In this document: positions 51,601-63,362 of the stretch, in pieces | Position numbering within the stretch: position 1 is the first letter of the stretch | How the letters are laid out: every line of letters begins with the position of its first letter | NCBI GenBank assembly: GCA_026874595.1 | Contig: CM049306.1 | Span: forward strand, 106,033,142-106,097,141 | DNA length: 64,000 nucleotides | Source: Sipunculus nudus | Taxonomy: Eukaryota > Annelida > Sipuncula > Golfingiida > Sipunculidae | Reading direction: 5' to 3' | Program-made: the position numbers and the translations under genes | Notes under the pieces: model-generated | What the model saw: the letters and a program-made list of their open reading frames with translations, nothing else | What the model was told of the DNA's origin: nothing | The model's database searches: none

Positions 51601-54600
51601 ATAATGTGCACCTCAAGTGAATGTTGTGTAACTCGGGTAGATAATGTTCACCTCAGGTGAATGGTGTGTACTTCATTTAGATAATGTGCACTTCGGGTGA
51701 ATGGTGTATTCCTCAGGTAGATAATGTAATGTATGTTGAATGGTGTGAACCTCCGGTAGATAATGTGCACCTCAGGTGAATGGTGGTGAATGGTGTGTAC
51801 CTCAGGTAGATAATGTGCACCTCAGGTGAATGGTGGTTTTACGGTGTGTACCTCAGGTAGATAATGTGCACTTTGGGTGAATGGTGTAAACCAGGTAGAT
51901 GATGTGCACCTCAGGTGAATATTGTGTACCTCGGATAAATAATGTTCACGTTGGGTGAATGGTGAAAACCAGGTAGATAATGTTCACGTTGGGTGAATGG
52001 TGTAAACCAGGTAGATAATGTTCACGTTGGGTGAATGGTGTAAACCAGGTAGATGATGTTCCCGTTGGGTGAATGGTGTAAATCAGGTAGATAATGTGCA
52101 CCTCAAGTGAATGTTGTGTAACTCGGGTAGATAATGTTCACCTCAGGTGAATGGTGTGTACTTCAGGTAGATAATGTGTACTTCAGGTGAATGGTGTATT
52201 CCTCAGGTAGATAATGTAATGTATGTTGAATGGTGTAAACCTCCGGTAGATAATGTGCACCTCAAGTGAATGGTGGTGAATGGTGTGTACCTCAGGTAGA
52301 TAATGTGCACCTCAGGTTAATGGTGGTGAAAGGTGTGTACCTCAGGTAGATAATGTGCACCTTGGGTGAATGGTGTAAACCAGGTAGATGATGTGCACCT
52401 CAGGTGAATATTATGTACCTCGGATAAATAATGTTCACGTTGGGTGAATGGTGTAAACCAGGTAGATAATGTTCACGTTGGGTGAATGGTGTAAACCAGG
52501 TAGATGATGTTCCCGTTGGGTGAATGGTGTAAACCAGGTAGATAATGTGCATCTCAAGGGAATGTTGTGTAACTTGGGTAGATAATGTTCACGTCAGGTG
52601 AATGGTGTGTACTTCAGGTAGATAATGTGCACTTCAGGTGAATGGTGTATTCCTCAGGTAGATAATGTAATGTATGTTGAATGGAGTGAACCTCCGGTAG
52701 ATAATGTGCACCTCAGGTGAATGGTGTGTACCTCAGGTAGATAATGTGCACCTCAGGTGAATGGTGGTGAATGGTGTGTACCTCAGGTAGATAATGTGCA
52801 CCTCAGGTGAATGGTGGTGAAAGGTGTGTACCTCAGGTAGATAATGTTCACGTCGGGTGAATGTTGTAAACCAGGTAGATGATGTTCCCGTTGGGTGAAT
52901 GGTGTAAACCTGGTAGATAATGTGCACCTCAAGTGAATGTTGAATAACTCGGGTAGATAATGTTCACGTCAGGTGAATGGTGTGTACTTCAAGTAGATAA
53001 TGTGCACTTCAGGTGAATGGTGTATTCCTCAGGTAGATAATGTAATGTATGTTGAATGGTGTGAACCTCAGGTAGATAATGTGCACTTCAGGTGAATGGT
53101 GGTGAAAGGTGTGTACCTCAGGTAGATAATGTGCACCTTGGGTGAATGGTGTAAACCAGGTAGATGATGTGCACCTCAGGTGAATATTGTGTACCTCGGA
53201 TAAATAATGTGCACCTCAGTTGAATGGTGGTAAAAGGTGTGTACCTCAGGAAGATAATGTGCACCTCAGGTGAATGGTGTAAACCAGGTAGATAATGTGC
53301 ACCTCAGGTGAATGATGTGTACTTCAGATAGATAATGTGCACCTCAGGTGAATGGTGTGTAACTCAGGTAGATTATTCACCCTGGGTGTATGGTGTGTAG
53401 ATAATGTGCACCTCAGGTGAATGGTGTAAACCAGGTAGATAATGTTCAAGTTGGGTGAATGGTGTAAACCAGGTAGATAATGTGCACCTCAGGTGAATGG
53501 TGTAAACCAGGTAGATAATGTGCACCTCAGGTGAATGATGTGTACTTCAGATAGATAATGTGCACCTCAGGTGAATGGTGTAAACCAGGTAGATAATGTT
53601 CAAGTTGGGTGAATGGTGTAAACCAGGTAGATAATGTGCACCTCAGGTGAATGGTGTAAACCAGGTAGATAATGTGCACCTCAGGTGAATGATGTGTACT
53701 TCAGATAGATAATGTACACCTCAGGTGAATGGTGTGTACTTCAGCTAAATAATGTGCACCTCAGGTGAATGGTGTGTAACTCAGGTAGATTATTCACCCT
53801 GGGTGTATGGTGTGTAGATAATGTGCACCTCAGGTGAATGGTGGTGAATGGTGTGTACCTCAGGTAGATAATGTGCACCTCAGGTGAATGGTGTGTAACT
53901 CAGGTAGATAATTCACCCTGGGTGTATGGTGTGTAGATAATGTGCACCTCAGGTGAATGGTGTGTAACTCAGGTAGATTATTCACCCTGGGTGTATGGTG
54001 TGTAGATAATGTGCACCTCAGGTGAATGGTGGTGAATGGTGTGTACCTCAGGTAGATAATGTGCACCTCAGGTGAATGGTGTAAACCAGGTAGATAATGT
54101 GCACCTCAGGTGAATGATGTGTACTTCAGATAGATAATGTACACCTCAGGTGAATGGTGTGTACTTCAGCAAAATAATGTGCACCTCAGGTGAATGGTGT
54201 GTAACTCAGGTAGATTATTCACCCTGGGTGTATGGTGTGTAGATAATGTGCACCTCAGGTGAATGGTAGTGAATGGTGTGTACCTCAGGTAGATAATGTG
54301 CACCTCAGGTGAATGGTGTAAACCAGGTAGATAATGTGCACCTCAGGTGAATGATGTGTACTTCAGATAGATAATGTACACCTCAGGTGAATGGTGTGTA
54401 CTTCAGCTAAATAATGTGCACCTCAGGTGAATGGTGTGTAACTCAGGTAGATTATTCACCCTGGGTGTATGGTGTGTAGATAATGTGCACCTCAGGTGAA
54501 TGGTGTGTAACTCAGGTAGATTATTCACCCTGGGTGTATGGTGTGTAGATAATGTGCACCTCAGGTGAATGGTGGTGAATGGTGTGTACCTCAGGTAGAT

Positions 54601-57600
54601 AATGTGCACCTCAGGTGAATGGTGTAAACCAGGTAGATAATGTGCACCTCAGGTGAATGATGTGTACTTCAGATAGATAATGTACACCTCAGGTGAATGG
54701 TGTGTACTTCAGCTAAATAATTAGCACCTCAGGTGAATGGTGTGTAACTCAGGTAGATTATTCACCCTGGGTGTATGGTGTGTAGATAATGTGCACCTCA
54801 GGTGAATGGTGGTGAATGGTGTGTACCTCAGGTAGATAATGTGCACCTCAGGTGAATGGTGTAAACCAGGTAGATAATGTGCACCTCAGGTGAATGATGT
54901 GTACTTCAGATAGATAATGTACACCTCAGGTGAATGGTGTGTACTTCAGCTAAATAATGTGCACCTCAGGTGAATGGTGTGTAACTCAGGTAGATTATTC
55001 ACCCTGGGTGTATGGTGTGTAGATAATGTGCACCTCAGGTGAATGGTGGTGAATGGTGTGTACCTCAGGTAGATAATGTGCACCTCAGGTGAATGGTGTG
55101 TAACTCAGGTAGATAATTCACCCTGGGTGTATGGTGTGTAGATAATGTGCACCTCAGGTGAATGGTGTGTAACTCAGGTAGATTATTCACCCTGGGTGTA
55201 TGGTGTGTAGATAATGTGCACCTCAGGTGAATGGTGGTGAATGGTGTGTACCTCAGGTAGATAATGTGCACCTCAGGTGAATGGTGTGTAACTCAGGTAG
55301 ATAATTCACCCTGGGTGTATGGTGTGTAGATAATGTGCACCTCAGGTGAATGGTGTAAACCAGGTAGATAATGTTCAAGTTGGGTGAATGGTGTAAACCA
55401 GGTAGATAATGTGCACCTCAGGTGAATGGTGTAAACCAGGTAGATAATGTGCACCTCAGGTGAATGATGTGTACTTCAGATAGATAATGTGCACCTCAGG
55501 TGAATAGTGTAAACCAGGTAGATAATGTTCAAGTTGGGTGAATGGTGTAAACCAGGTAGATAATGTTCACCTCAGGTGAATGGTGTAAACCAGGTAGATA
55601 ATGTGCACCTCAGGTGAATGATGTGTACTTCAGATAGATAATGTACACCTCAGGTGAATGGTGTGTACTTCAGCTAAATAATGTGCACCTCAGGTGAATG
55701 GTGTGTAACTCAGGTAGATTATTCACCCTGGGTGTATGGTGTGTAGATAATGTGCACCTCAGGTGAATGGTGGTGAATGGTGTGTACCTCAGGTAGATAA
55801 TGTGCACCTCAGGTGAATGGTGTGTAACTCAGGTAGATAATTCACCCTGGGTGTATGGTGTGTAGATAATGTGCACCTCAGGTGAATGGTGTGTAACTCA
55901 GGTAGATTATTCACCCTGGGTGTATGGTGTGTAGATAATGTGCACCTCAGGTGAATGGTGGTGAATGGTGTGTACCTCAGGTAGATAATGTGCACCTCAG
56001 GTGAATGGTGTAAACCAGGTAGATAATGTGCACCTCAGGTGAATGATGTGTACTTCAGATAGATAATGTACACCTCAGGTGAATGGTGTGTACTTCAGCT
56101 AAATAATGTGCACCTCAGGTGAATGGTGTGTAACTCAGGTAGATTATTCACCCTGGGTGTATGGTGTGTAGATAATGTGCACCTCAGGTGAATGGTAGTG
56201 AATGGTGTGTACCTCAGGTAGATAATGTGCACCTCAGGTGAATGGTGTAAACCAGGTAGATAATGTGCACCTCAGGTGAATGATGTGTACTTCAGATAGA
56301 TAATGTACACCTCAGGTGAATGGTGTGTACTTCAGCTAAATAATGTGCACCTCAGGTGAATGGTGTGTAACTCAGGTAGATTATTCACCCTGGGTGTATG
56401 GTGTGTAGATAATGTGCACCTCAGGTGAATGGTGTGTAACTCAGGTAGATTATTCACCCTGGGTGTATGGTGTGTAGATAATGTGCACCTCAGGTGAATG
56501 GTGGTGAATGGTGTGTACCTCAGGTAGATAATGTGCACCTCAGGTGAATGGTGTAAACCAGGTAGATAATGTGCACCTCAGGTGAATGATGTGTACTTCA
56601 GATAGATAATGTACACCTCAGGTGAATGGTGTGTACTTCAGCTAAATAATTAGCACCTCAGGTGAATGGTGTGTAACTCAGGTAGATTATTCACCCTGGG
56701 TGTATGGTGTGTAGATAATGTGCACCTCAGGTGAATGGTGGTGAATGGTGTGTACCTCAGGTAGATAATGTGCACCTCAGGTGAATGGTGTAAACCAGGT
56801 AGATAATGTGCACCTCAGGTGAATGATGTGTACTTCAGATAGATAATGTACACCTCAGGTGAATGGTGTGTACTTCAGCTAAATAATGTGCACCTCAGGT
56901 GAATGGTGTGTAACTCAGGTAGATTATTCACCCTGGGTGTATGGTGTGTAGATAATGTGCACCTCAGGTGAATGGTGGTGAATGGTGTGTACCTCAGGTA
57001 GATAATGTGCACCTCAGGTGAATGGTGTGTAACTCAGGTAGATAATTCACCCTGGGTGTATGGTGTGTAGATAATGTGCACCTCAGGTGAATGGTGTGTA
57101 ACTCAGGTAGATTATTCACCCTGGGTGTATGGTGTGTAGATAATGTGCACCTCAGGTGAATGGTGGTGAATGGTGTGTACCTCAGGTAGATAATGTGCAC
57201 CTCAGGTGAATGGTGTGTAACTCAGGTAGATAATTCACCCTGGGTGTATGGTGTGTAGATAATGTGCACATCAGGTGAATGGTGTGTAACTCAGGTAGAT
57301 TATTCACCCTGGGTGTATGGTGTGTAGATAATGTGCACCTCAGGTGAATGATGTGTACTTCAGATAGATAAGGTGCACCGCAGGTGAATGGTGTTCACAA
57401 TCGAGTTTCATCAACTTTCTCAGTCGGTCTCCATTTTAAATAATGCAGCTGTAATCTTTCCTTCCTTTTTGCTACACTATGTTTATTATTTTGAACATAA
57501 TTTAATTTTGTTGGCCTCAGTTTAAAAATAAGGTATATAAAAAGATAATGGATGAATACTTTAGTCAATGAAATATAACTCCATTATTAGCACTAAGTGA

Positions 57601-60222
57601 AATCACTATGTATATGATACTTTTGTATAATGTGTACTACCAAGGTTTTCGGGTCTTCAGGCTACTTCGGGTGTCACTGCGATAACTTGTGAAGAATATG
57701 GAGGATTTTGATAAAACATATCAGAAATGTTGATCAATAAAATATCTTGCCTAAGTTATATTTCCAGCAAAATTCATGAATATTTAATGAGGTCAGAGGT
57801 CACTGTACTTTGGAGACAACTTGGTGACTTAAAAAAAAATCTATGGATTTTCATGAAACTAATTATACATATTTACAAATAGAGTTTCTCACCTGAACAA
57901 CCTGCTCATCAAAATTCATGCCTATTTAATGAGGTCAGAGGTCACCAGATACAGGACAGGCATATTAGGCATGTTTGCAGTGCTCTTGTTTTATTTTCCT
58001 GTATCCAGCCTTGTTAACTAAACTGTATACCTAAAACATAAATCATGCAGACCTGAGATAATAATTTAGTTTAAAAATGCTTTATACATGCAACATTACA
58101 TAAATAAAAATATTGTAGAATTTTCTTGGTTTTTCTCTTAGAATTGCAGTTTAACCTTCACGGTTGGTGACATGAGTTCTACTATGAATATGACCAGATG
58201 TGTATGTACCATATCTTTACATGTTTTAATTATCTTGGTCAGCCTGATTTTCACATTAATATTTAAATTGTGTTTGTGACCTGCCAGGTGTTTGAACAAA
58301 GACAAGCCTCTGTTGGAGATTGGTCCTGTTTACTGGGCCATGAGGGAGACCATAGCACAGACAGAACTTCTCATACTCCGTGTGCTCAGGTTCAATGTGT
58401 CTGTACCTCACCCCCACAAAGTAAGCAAAGCTTTGTATTCTGTGATAAAAAGATGCCTGCATATTGAAGTAAAAATATAGCATGGAGGATTATTTTGTTT
58501 ATAAAATAGACCATTGCTCACAACTGCTGAAGGATACTAAAGAAACTTCTGACACAGGTATGCAGAAAAAATGAGAATACCATCTTGCTTTATAATTATT
58601 TATATATACATGCATATTAGAGATGCAGTTGCTTTCTTTGCACATCTAGAGACATTTTTCCTTGAATTATCTTATTTTTACCTTTGTAATTAAACCGTGC
58701 TTGGGTATTTCATGTTTGTTTTCTATTTAATTTAATAATCTAAATTCACCAAATATGATAGTATTAATAATTATGCAATTTATAGAAATGATTAAATATG
58801 CTGTAAATGTTTACCTGTCATTCTGTCTTTGCAGTACCTTTTACATTACATAAAATCACTCCAGCAGTGGTTGCACCCGGCAACAGTGGAAAAGTTCCCA
58901 ATAGCAAGTACAGCATGGACATTAATGCAGGACAGTTACCATGGTGACATCTGTTTGTATTACAAGGCGGAGCACATTGCAGTAGCAGTGTTATACTTCG
59001 CTTTACAGTGTCATGGCATTGAGGTGCCACACAGTCACAGTGCAGAGGTTCCATGGTGGAAGGTAAAACCGACTTAAAAACATTACTGTGTCTTTGATTT
59101 AAACCTTTTTTGTTTTGCTTACTGTGATGTTCAAACATTTTATTTTGTTTTCGAGTTTTTCCTTCGAGTTTATTCACCTTGATTCAGGATTATAGAAAAG
59201 AAGGGGGAGGGTTGGGGGGTGCAACATTGTGGGACAGGTAAACAAATGTGCCAGGAATGCTGGTAGAATTCATACTTAATGCTCCTATATAGACGAATTA
59301 GGGAGAAAATGAGGCCAGACAAAATCTGGCACTGATTTTCTGTATTATACGGGTATATTAGTCCATTTCCCTGTGTTTTTAGGTTGAAAAAAGGGGTGTG
59401 CAAGCCCCCTGTACCCCCATCTAAATCCACCCCTTCTGTCCAATTTCAGATCATCAACTTAGTCTAAATAGTGCTAATTTGAAGCAATTAACAAATTCAG
59501 ATTTTATATGATTATATGAAAATAATGTATTTATTACTCTGCTGTTCAGATGATTAGCCAGAATTTGTTTATGTTTATGACCAAGAGATGGCAGCACTGA
59601 AGTTAACTTTGTTGTTCAACAAGAGGAACATCATAAGGTTGAATTATAAAGAGATGTGCTGTCCCCACTCAGGCTGTTGTTCATTCAGTTGTCCACCATT
59701 GTCTAAAAGTTCAGGGGGCTTCTTCTGTTCAATGTTCTGCCAAGCAGCAGATGCTTCTATATAGTAATTATCATTTGAGCTCATGCCATATACATATATT
59801 TTACTTGATACCAGAGGTAAAATACATTTAAGGACGCATCTGGCGAGAATTAGTATTGGTATCAGTGGCTGAGACAAGAATGTCGTGATTTTTCAGTGGC
59901 TTTGACAATACTCAATATAAAAAATAACACTATTTTCATACACTTTAACAGCAAAGGAGCTAGTTATTGGAATCAATTATTTTGATGTCAGTATTGCTCT
60001 TGATAGCCAGAAGTAATTCCTTTGATAACAAATCAAACAGAGCCACAGCTAATGAGTAAAATTACCTTTTCCCAAAAGCCAGCCCATAATATCATGTCTG
60101 TTTTATCAAGGATTCAAAATATGTTCTTTCAGGTCTTTGTGGAGGACATCAAACTGCAGCAAATCAGACAAATCATCACACAGATCATTGACGTGTACAA
60201 CCTAGAAAACACATCCAGATAA
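39611..60222 (+). CDS. CCNQ: Cyclin-Q (CDK10-activating cyclin, FAM58A family), 6 coding exons
   Basis: Cyclin-Q is the activating partner of CDK10, a kinase acting in cell-cycle and ciliogenesis control. Coding exons: 39611-39671, 40165-40262, 41433-41518, 58288-58420, 58835-59062, 60133-60222. The introns are GT-AG and in phase; the product is 231 residues against about 248 in human. Recognisable blocks are [16 protein letters not shown] at the N-terminus, [12 protein letters not shown] (residues about 61-72) in the first cyclin fold, [20 protein letters not shown] before the second fold, DSYHGDICL and [12 protein letters not shown] in the second fold, and VPWWKVFVEDI near the C-terminus. 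The start is the first ATG four bases after the acceptor of its exon, so the 5' leader must come from an upstream exon, probably near 35.6 kb. Coding intron 3 is 16.8 kb, almost all of it a tandem array that begins at the exon 3 donor. Confidence 0.95.
41055..41345. mobile_element. MITE with about 37-bp terminal inverted repeats
   Basis: The left end AGGCCAAAAAAAATAAAAGG then CATGGTTCTCAGGCAC is mirrored on the right by GTGCCTGAGAACCATACC then TTATTTTTTCTTTGGCCT. It is 291 bases long without coding capacity and lies in CCNQ coding intron 2, 90 bases before exon 3. The target duplication is unclear. The family is not assigned. Confidence 0.75.
42713..46440 (+). repeat. 461-bp higher-order repeat, block 1
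   Basis: The marker AATCATCACC occurs at 42713, 43174, 43635, 44096, 44557, then 44890, 45148, 45609 and 46070. Spacing is 461 except for 333 and 258 at one irregular junction. Two 461-bp types alternate, one with CCAAAGTT and CACGGTAGATAATGTGC, the other with CCGAAGTT and CACAGTAGATAATGGGC. Confidence 0.9.
44945..48985 (+). repeat. 4.3-kb duplicated segment, copy 1
   Basis: This copy corresponds to 49300-53240. The offset is 4355 at the left (46070 to 50425) and 4304 further right (48429 to 52733). Copy 1 has one extra 51-bp unit near 46990-47040. The two copies are otherwise almost identical, with only scattered single-base changes noticed. Confidence 0.85.
49300..53240 (+). repeat. 4.3-kb duplicated segment, copy 2
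   Basis: Near-identical to 44945-48985. The 461-bp markers at 49042, 49503, 49964 and 50425 continue the same period. It lacks one 51-bp unit and a second short segment near 53080 compared with copy 1. Confidence 0.85.
53335..57195 (+). repeat. 1929-bp tandem duplication at the right end of the array
   Basis: Landmarks at 53401, 53860, 54403 and 55065 recur at 55330, 55789, 56332 and 56994, an exact 1929-base offset. This section uses its own local units (GATTATTCACCCTGGGTGTA followed by TGGTGTGTAGATAATGTGCA), which are rare in the rest of the array. Confidence 0.9.
57392..58287. other. Right part of CCNQ intron 3
   Basis: Mostly unique AT-rich sequence. ATTTAATGAGGTCAGAGGTC occurs twice (about 57782 and 57924) as a local duplication of about 142 bases. 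No gene is seen. Confidence 0.5.
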
Positions 60223-60312
60223 TATGTCATCACCAGAAAAGTCAGCTGAGCACATCCTGATAATATGTCATCACCAAAAAAGCACATCATGATTATAGGT
60301 CATCACCAGCAA
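60211..60312 (+). repeat. Triplicated CCNQ stop-codon segment
   Basis: ACATCCAGATAATATGTCATCACC, which contains the last codons and the TAA stop, recurs at 60252 and again, more diverged, at 60284. Spacing is 41 and 32 bases. Only the first copy is coding. Confidence 0.8.
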
Positions 60313-61030
60313 GAGGCAGCACTGCATTCTACTGAATATTCAGAGCATAAAGCTTGGCAGCATTTAGATCTGACTGTGCAAAGCTGTAGTAACACTACAG
60401 CTTAGTGAGTAGAATGCAAAGACCTGTAATGTACAGGTCCTGTCATTTGTATCTACTAGTTAATGTCAGTGAAGCAAAGAAAAATTGTTGACCTTCTGTT
60501 GTTCGTTATCATTAGAAGCAGGACTTATTGATGCAGATGTGAAGAAGGAAATCAAATGTATGTCATACTAATATTCCATCATGACTTTGTGATCATGAGC
60601 TTATGGTAAATAGTAAGTCTCAGTTACTTTTTCACTACGTCTGACATAATCAGATACTCTTGTAGGAGTTATGCCACTACAACAGTGGGATTAATCCATT
60701 CCAGACACTGAGCAGGTGTTTATATCATCACCATACTGGTGTCATCATCATCCTTCAACAGAATATATCATTCACATTAAAGGTACAGATACATTTGCAG
60801 TGATGTGTATTATATCATGATATTATTGGTAGATTTTCCTGAAAGTTTCTCATCAAAACCATCCCAGCACATGAACTTCTCTCTCTAGTTCACCTGTTTT
60901 ATATTTAGTCATGATTGTGTGTGAGTAGTCATGACTGTGAGTAAACACCATAACAAGACTGTGTGACCTGAAGTATGAACTTAAGCATGAGTGACAACTC
61001 CCAAATACGTGAAAGGGGGGGGGGGGCATC
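60313..61030 (+). other. Probable CCNQ 3' UTR and flank
   Basis: No gene is seen. ATTAAA at about 60776 could serve as a polyadenylation signal, but other AT-rich sites exist nearby, so the UTR end is not placed. Confidence 0.3.
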
Positions 61031-61044
61031 GATTATCAGTATAT

Positions 61045-63300
61045 AACCCATAAATTCTCAGGAACAGTAGCAGCTAGCATCCCCAAATTTTACACAAAAA
61101 TCAGTCGCATATCATATGTTGTGGGATGCAGCTGTTTTGGTGCCACCTGCATTAGTTTACATTTAATGGGGGAAAGCTTGAAACTTTCACAGAAATGATT
61201 TCCAGAACAATCCCTCTGTAGTTTGTTCAAATAACCCTAGTTCAGTGATTTTTGGCCAAGTTACAGGAAGTTGAACTTTGTCATCTGTCATAAAAAGCAT
61301 ACTAAAACTGCAATCTCAGAAACGGCTGGAGCTATCATCACCAAATTTTATGCCCATGTTGGTCACATGAGTCATATCTGAAATTTAGGTGTTGGTGGCG
61401 CCATCTGCATCAACCTTTCTTGTGCGGGGGGCTTAGGTTATCAGTACATTAACCCATAATTTCTCAGGAACTGCAGGAGCTATCATCCCCAAAATTTACA
61501 CAAAAATTAGTAACATTACAAATGTTCTGGGATACAGCTTTCTTTTGTCGCAACCTGCATTATTTACAATTTACTGGGAATAAACTTGAATAACTTTGAA
61601 AATCTTCTCCAAAATCATTGAGCCAAATTGTTCAATATTTTACAAAATGATCCCAGGGAAAAGCGCTCTCAAATTTGTTTGATTGGTTCCAGTTTGGCTC
61701 ATTCGTGCTTAGTTACAGGAATTTGAAATTTGTCATTTGGTCAAACTAATATAGGCATCTCAGAAACAACAGGAGCTAGCATTGAAACAAGACTCATGTT
61801 TGAAATTGAGGTCTTGTGGTGCTACCTTCATTGACACATTTATTTTTGGGCAAAAACCTTGTAATTTTAGCCTCTTTCAGCTTACAAATGTTTCATGATG
61901 AAGCTGAAGCTGAATGGTCTTAGTTTTCACAAGAATTTTATAAGTTCTCTCAATTAAATAAAAATAGATTGGGTTCATTGATTTTTGGAAGTGGATGTCG
62001 TAGAAAGCTGAAGTTACTCTTGCCGCCATTAGTAAGTCTCTTTCAAATTTATGGCAGCAATAGTCTTCTTATACAAAATATTGTTTCAATTATAAATTCT
62101 GTAATAATGCACAAAAGGTGGCCTTTGTTAAAGTTTACTTTAATGATTTTTGCCAGAATTATTTGACCTTAAAAATGAAGGGACTGCATCTTTTATTGTT
62201 CTAAACGTTTTGATAAAAAGTCTTTTATGTCAGCTTGAAAAAAAGAATTTTAGCAAAAGTCTTTCAGTATGTGTAAACAGATTTACCAACAGGCCAAGAT
62301 TGTTTCTGTATCTACAAATAGCTTGGCAGATTGCAAACTGTTTCAGAATTGGAAAGGCCAAAGGTCTGGCAGGGTGTATTTATAGCTTTGGCAGACTGCC
62401 CACAGTATCAGATTAAGCAACAGATTAAGAGATAACTCAGTGCAGCCAGATATAGGTCAAAGAGTTCACTCAGTGCAGCCAGGTACAGGTCAAGAGTTCA
62501 ATGAGGGTACACTGTGTTAGGCCTGGGTCATAAGGTCAGTTCAGCTCCTATTCCTCAAGGCTGCATGTGATCATCTCATGGGTGTCATGCCCCTCAATGC
62601 TGCATGTGATCCCCTCATGGGAGCCATGACCCAATAGGCTGCATGTGGATACCTCGAATGCCTGAATGCCTAGTTTTATCATAAACCAGACAAGTGGTGC
62701 CACCTACCTTTCCATTTTGAGCAAACCTGTGAGCTTATGCGATGATGCGGTGTCGTCCGCCGTGCGTCTGTCATGTGTCGTGCATCGTGAGTTGACTGTA
62801 TGTTAACCATAGCTATCTCAAAAACGGCAGAAGCTAGCATCACCATATTTTTTGCAAATAATCAGTCATCTAAAAAACTCTATCGGATTTTTTTTTTTCT
62901 AACTGCATTTTCTTAGATTTTATAGGGAAAAAGCTAAAAAAGTGTTTAAAATCTTCTTCTCCAAAACTGTCCAGTCAAATTGTCCAATATTTCACAAAAA
63001 TGATCCCTGGAACAATCTTTTTCAAGTTCAGAGATTTTTGGCCGAGTTACAGGAGATTGAACTTAGTCATCTGTCCAAAAAAGCACACTAAAATTTAAAT
63101 CTCAGAAACGGCTGGAGATATAATCACCAAATTTTATGCCAATGTTTGTCACATATGTCATATCTGAAATTGAGGTATTGGTGGCGCCACCTACATTGAT
63201 GTGTTTTTTACAAGCAAAAATGTAATTTTAAACTCTTCTAGCTTATACACTGATTTATGATGAAACTGTTAAGCTGTTTGGTTTAAAATTTACAAGAATT
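61045..63300. repeat. Dispersed repeat with about 400-bp internal units
   Basis: Units near 61057, 61462 and 62815 share CTCAGRAACNGCNGGAGCTA, ATCACCAAATTTTATGCC, TTGGTGGCGCCA and GATTTTTGGCCRAGTTACAG. The first two are tandem with a period of about 405 bases; the third is separated by about 1 kb of unique sequence. It has no coding capacity and looks like another element family with a repeated core. Confidence 0.6.
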
Positions 63301-63362
63301 ATTCTATGGTAGGGTTCTGCCAGTTTTATAAGAATAGATTGGGTAAATACAGCTATAAACAA

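Larger units (their letters stand above)
41519..57391 (+). repeat. 15.9-kb donor-like tandem array filling CCNQ intron 3
   Basis: The basic monomer is about 20 bases; two alternate as GTAGATAATGTGCACCTCAG and GTGAATGGTGTGTACCTCAG, giving a 40-bp dimer with common 30- and 51-bp variants. The first monomer, GTGAGTAATATATACCTCAG (41519-41538), is the splice donor of exon 3 itself, and the next two monomers follow at exact 20-bp steps. Nearly every monomer boundary reads CAG then GT. The left 1 kb is the most diverged; the interior is homogenised. The array stops about 900 bases before exon 4. Confidence 0.97.

Noticed and set aside
48429-57200. Repeated 64-68 codon minus-strand frames
   Set aside because: They are the same frame recurring in copies of the CCNQ intron array; sequence identity between copies reflects duplication, not protein selection.
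58818-59177. 119-codon antisense frame
   Set aside because: It is the shadow of CCNQ exon 5 on the opposite strand.
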